21,491 nt of DNA, from contig JAFSUU010000040.1 in assembly GCA_017445115.1 (NCBI GenBank), positions 1-21,491 on the forward strand, read 5' to 3'. Below the pieces are notes generated by a model. It made no database searches. It was given only the letters and a program-made list of their open reading frames with translations, and had not been told where the DNA came from. Source of the DNA: Clostridia bacterium (lineage in GTDB: Bacteria; Bacillota_A; Clostridia; Oscillospirales; CAG-272). Below are positions 21,202-21,491 of the stretch, piece after piece. The position numbers and the translations under genes are program-made. How positions within the stretch are numbered: the first letter of the stretch is position 1; the number at the start of each line of letters is the position of its first letter.

Positions 21202-21491
21202 TTATCTATTCGGAATAATTATCGTAACGGTCGTGCAGCCGGGCGCGGAATCAATTTTGAGAGTTCCCCCGCATTGTTGTTTCAGACGGTTTTCGATGTT
21301 GTCGAGAGCGGGATGGGGCTTAAGTTTGTCGTTCGGGTCAAAGCCCCTGCCGTTGTCCTCAACGGTGATCAGGACGCCCGCGTCTGTTTTTTTCGTCCGA
21401 ATGGTAATGTGCAGGGGTGCCGCGTTAGGATCCATAGCATGCTTGACCGCGTTTTCCACAAGAGGCTGAAGAGTCAGCGGCGGCACGCGAA
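21202..21491 (-). CDS. LytS/YesM-type sensor histidine kinase, C-terminal part
   Basis: The gene continues past the right edge; only the last 96 or so codons are here. VPPLTLQPLVENAVKHAM is the N box typical of the His_kinase/LytS-YesM class. TVEDNGRGFDP is the G1 box, and ALDNIENRLKQQCGG is the distal part of the ATP-binding domain. The short end ...TVTIIIPNR is usual. The first Val (GTG at 21486) is internal, since the reading frame is open to the edge. Such kinases pair with LytTR- or AraC-type response regulators, which would lie outside the window. No partner is visible here. Confidence 0.92.
   Translation of the reverse strand, partial: RVPPLTLQPLVENAVKHAMDPNAAPLHITIRTKKTDAGVLITVEDNGRGFDPNDKLKPHPALDNIENRLKQQCGGTLKIDSAPGCTTVTIIIPNR

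Overview
The window looks like chromosomal DNA from a Firmicute of class Clostridia, probably an uncultured gut relative of the Oscillospirales/Ruminococcaceae. Supporting points are clean sigma-A promoters (TTGACA, 17-base spacer, TATAAT-like), strong AGGAGG ribosome sites, the rpsF-ssb-rpsR cluster with a zinc-type S18, a type I GAPDH, a Gram-positive PcrA and an RsgI-type anti-sigma factor. The lineage assignment is inference.

Layout. (1) 1-270 is the 3' end of a 23S rRNA gene with no 5S gene after it, then a terminator and a small two-helix membrane protein. (2) 872-4642 is a four-gene operon: short-chain dehydrogenase, HpcH/HpaI-type aldolase, aldo/keto reductase and Gfo/Idh/MocA oxidoreductase. 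It looks like a catabolic route for a sugar or sugar acid ending in a 2-keto-3-deoxy acid aldolase. (3) 4686-5793 is an AT-rich island. It holds the C-terminal remnant of what looks like an Rhs-type polymorphic toxin, broken by a frameshift, and an intact small gene in the position of its immunity protein. Two inverted copies of a 25-base palindrome-ended element bracket the island, and truncated copies are piled up at its right end. (4) 5890-6921 encodes a secreted, C-terminally anchored protein made of two repeats. (5) 7255-8277 (minus) is gap; rpsF, ssb and rpsR follow divergently, with a possible S6:S18-binding leader and an S18 that has a very acidic N-terminal extension. (6) 9919-13500 (minus) holds rodA and pcrA. 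(7) 13600-18730 is a carbohydrate/nucleoside cluster: SGNH esterase, nucleoside hydrolase, ribokinase-family kinase and a GH2 beta-mannosidase-like enzyme. (8) 18769-20696 is an ECF-type sigma factor translationally coupled to an RsgI-like membrane anti-sigma factor. (9) 20742-21043 is tRNA-Pro(UGG) with its terminator, then a 25-base exact copy of the tRNA 3' end with a second terminator. (10) The window ends inside a LytS/YesM-type histidine kinase on the minus strand.

Most genes belong to well-known families. The parts that merit attention are the toxin/immunity island with its bracketing repeats, the acidic S18 extension, the duplicated tRNA 3' end and the RsgI-type signalling pair. I found no clearly new multi-gene system; the toxin/immunity remnant is the best candidate for something uncharacterised.
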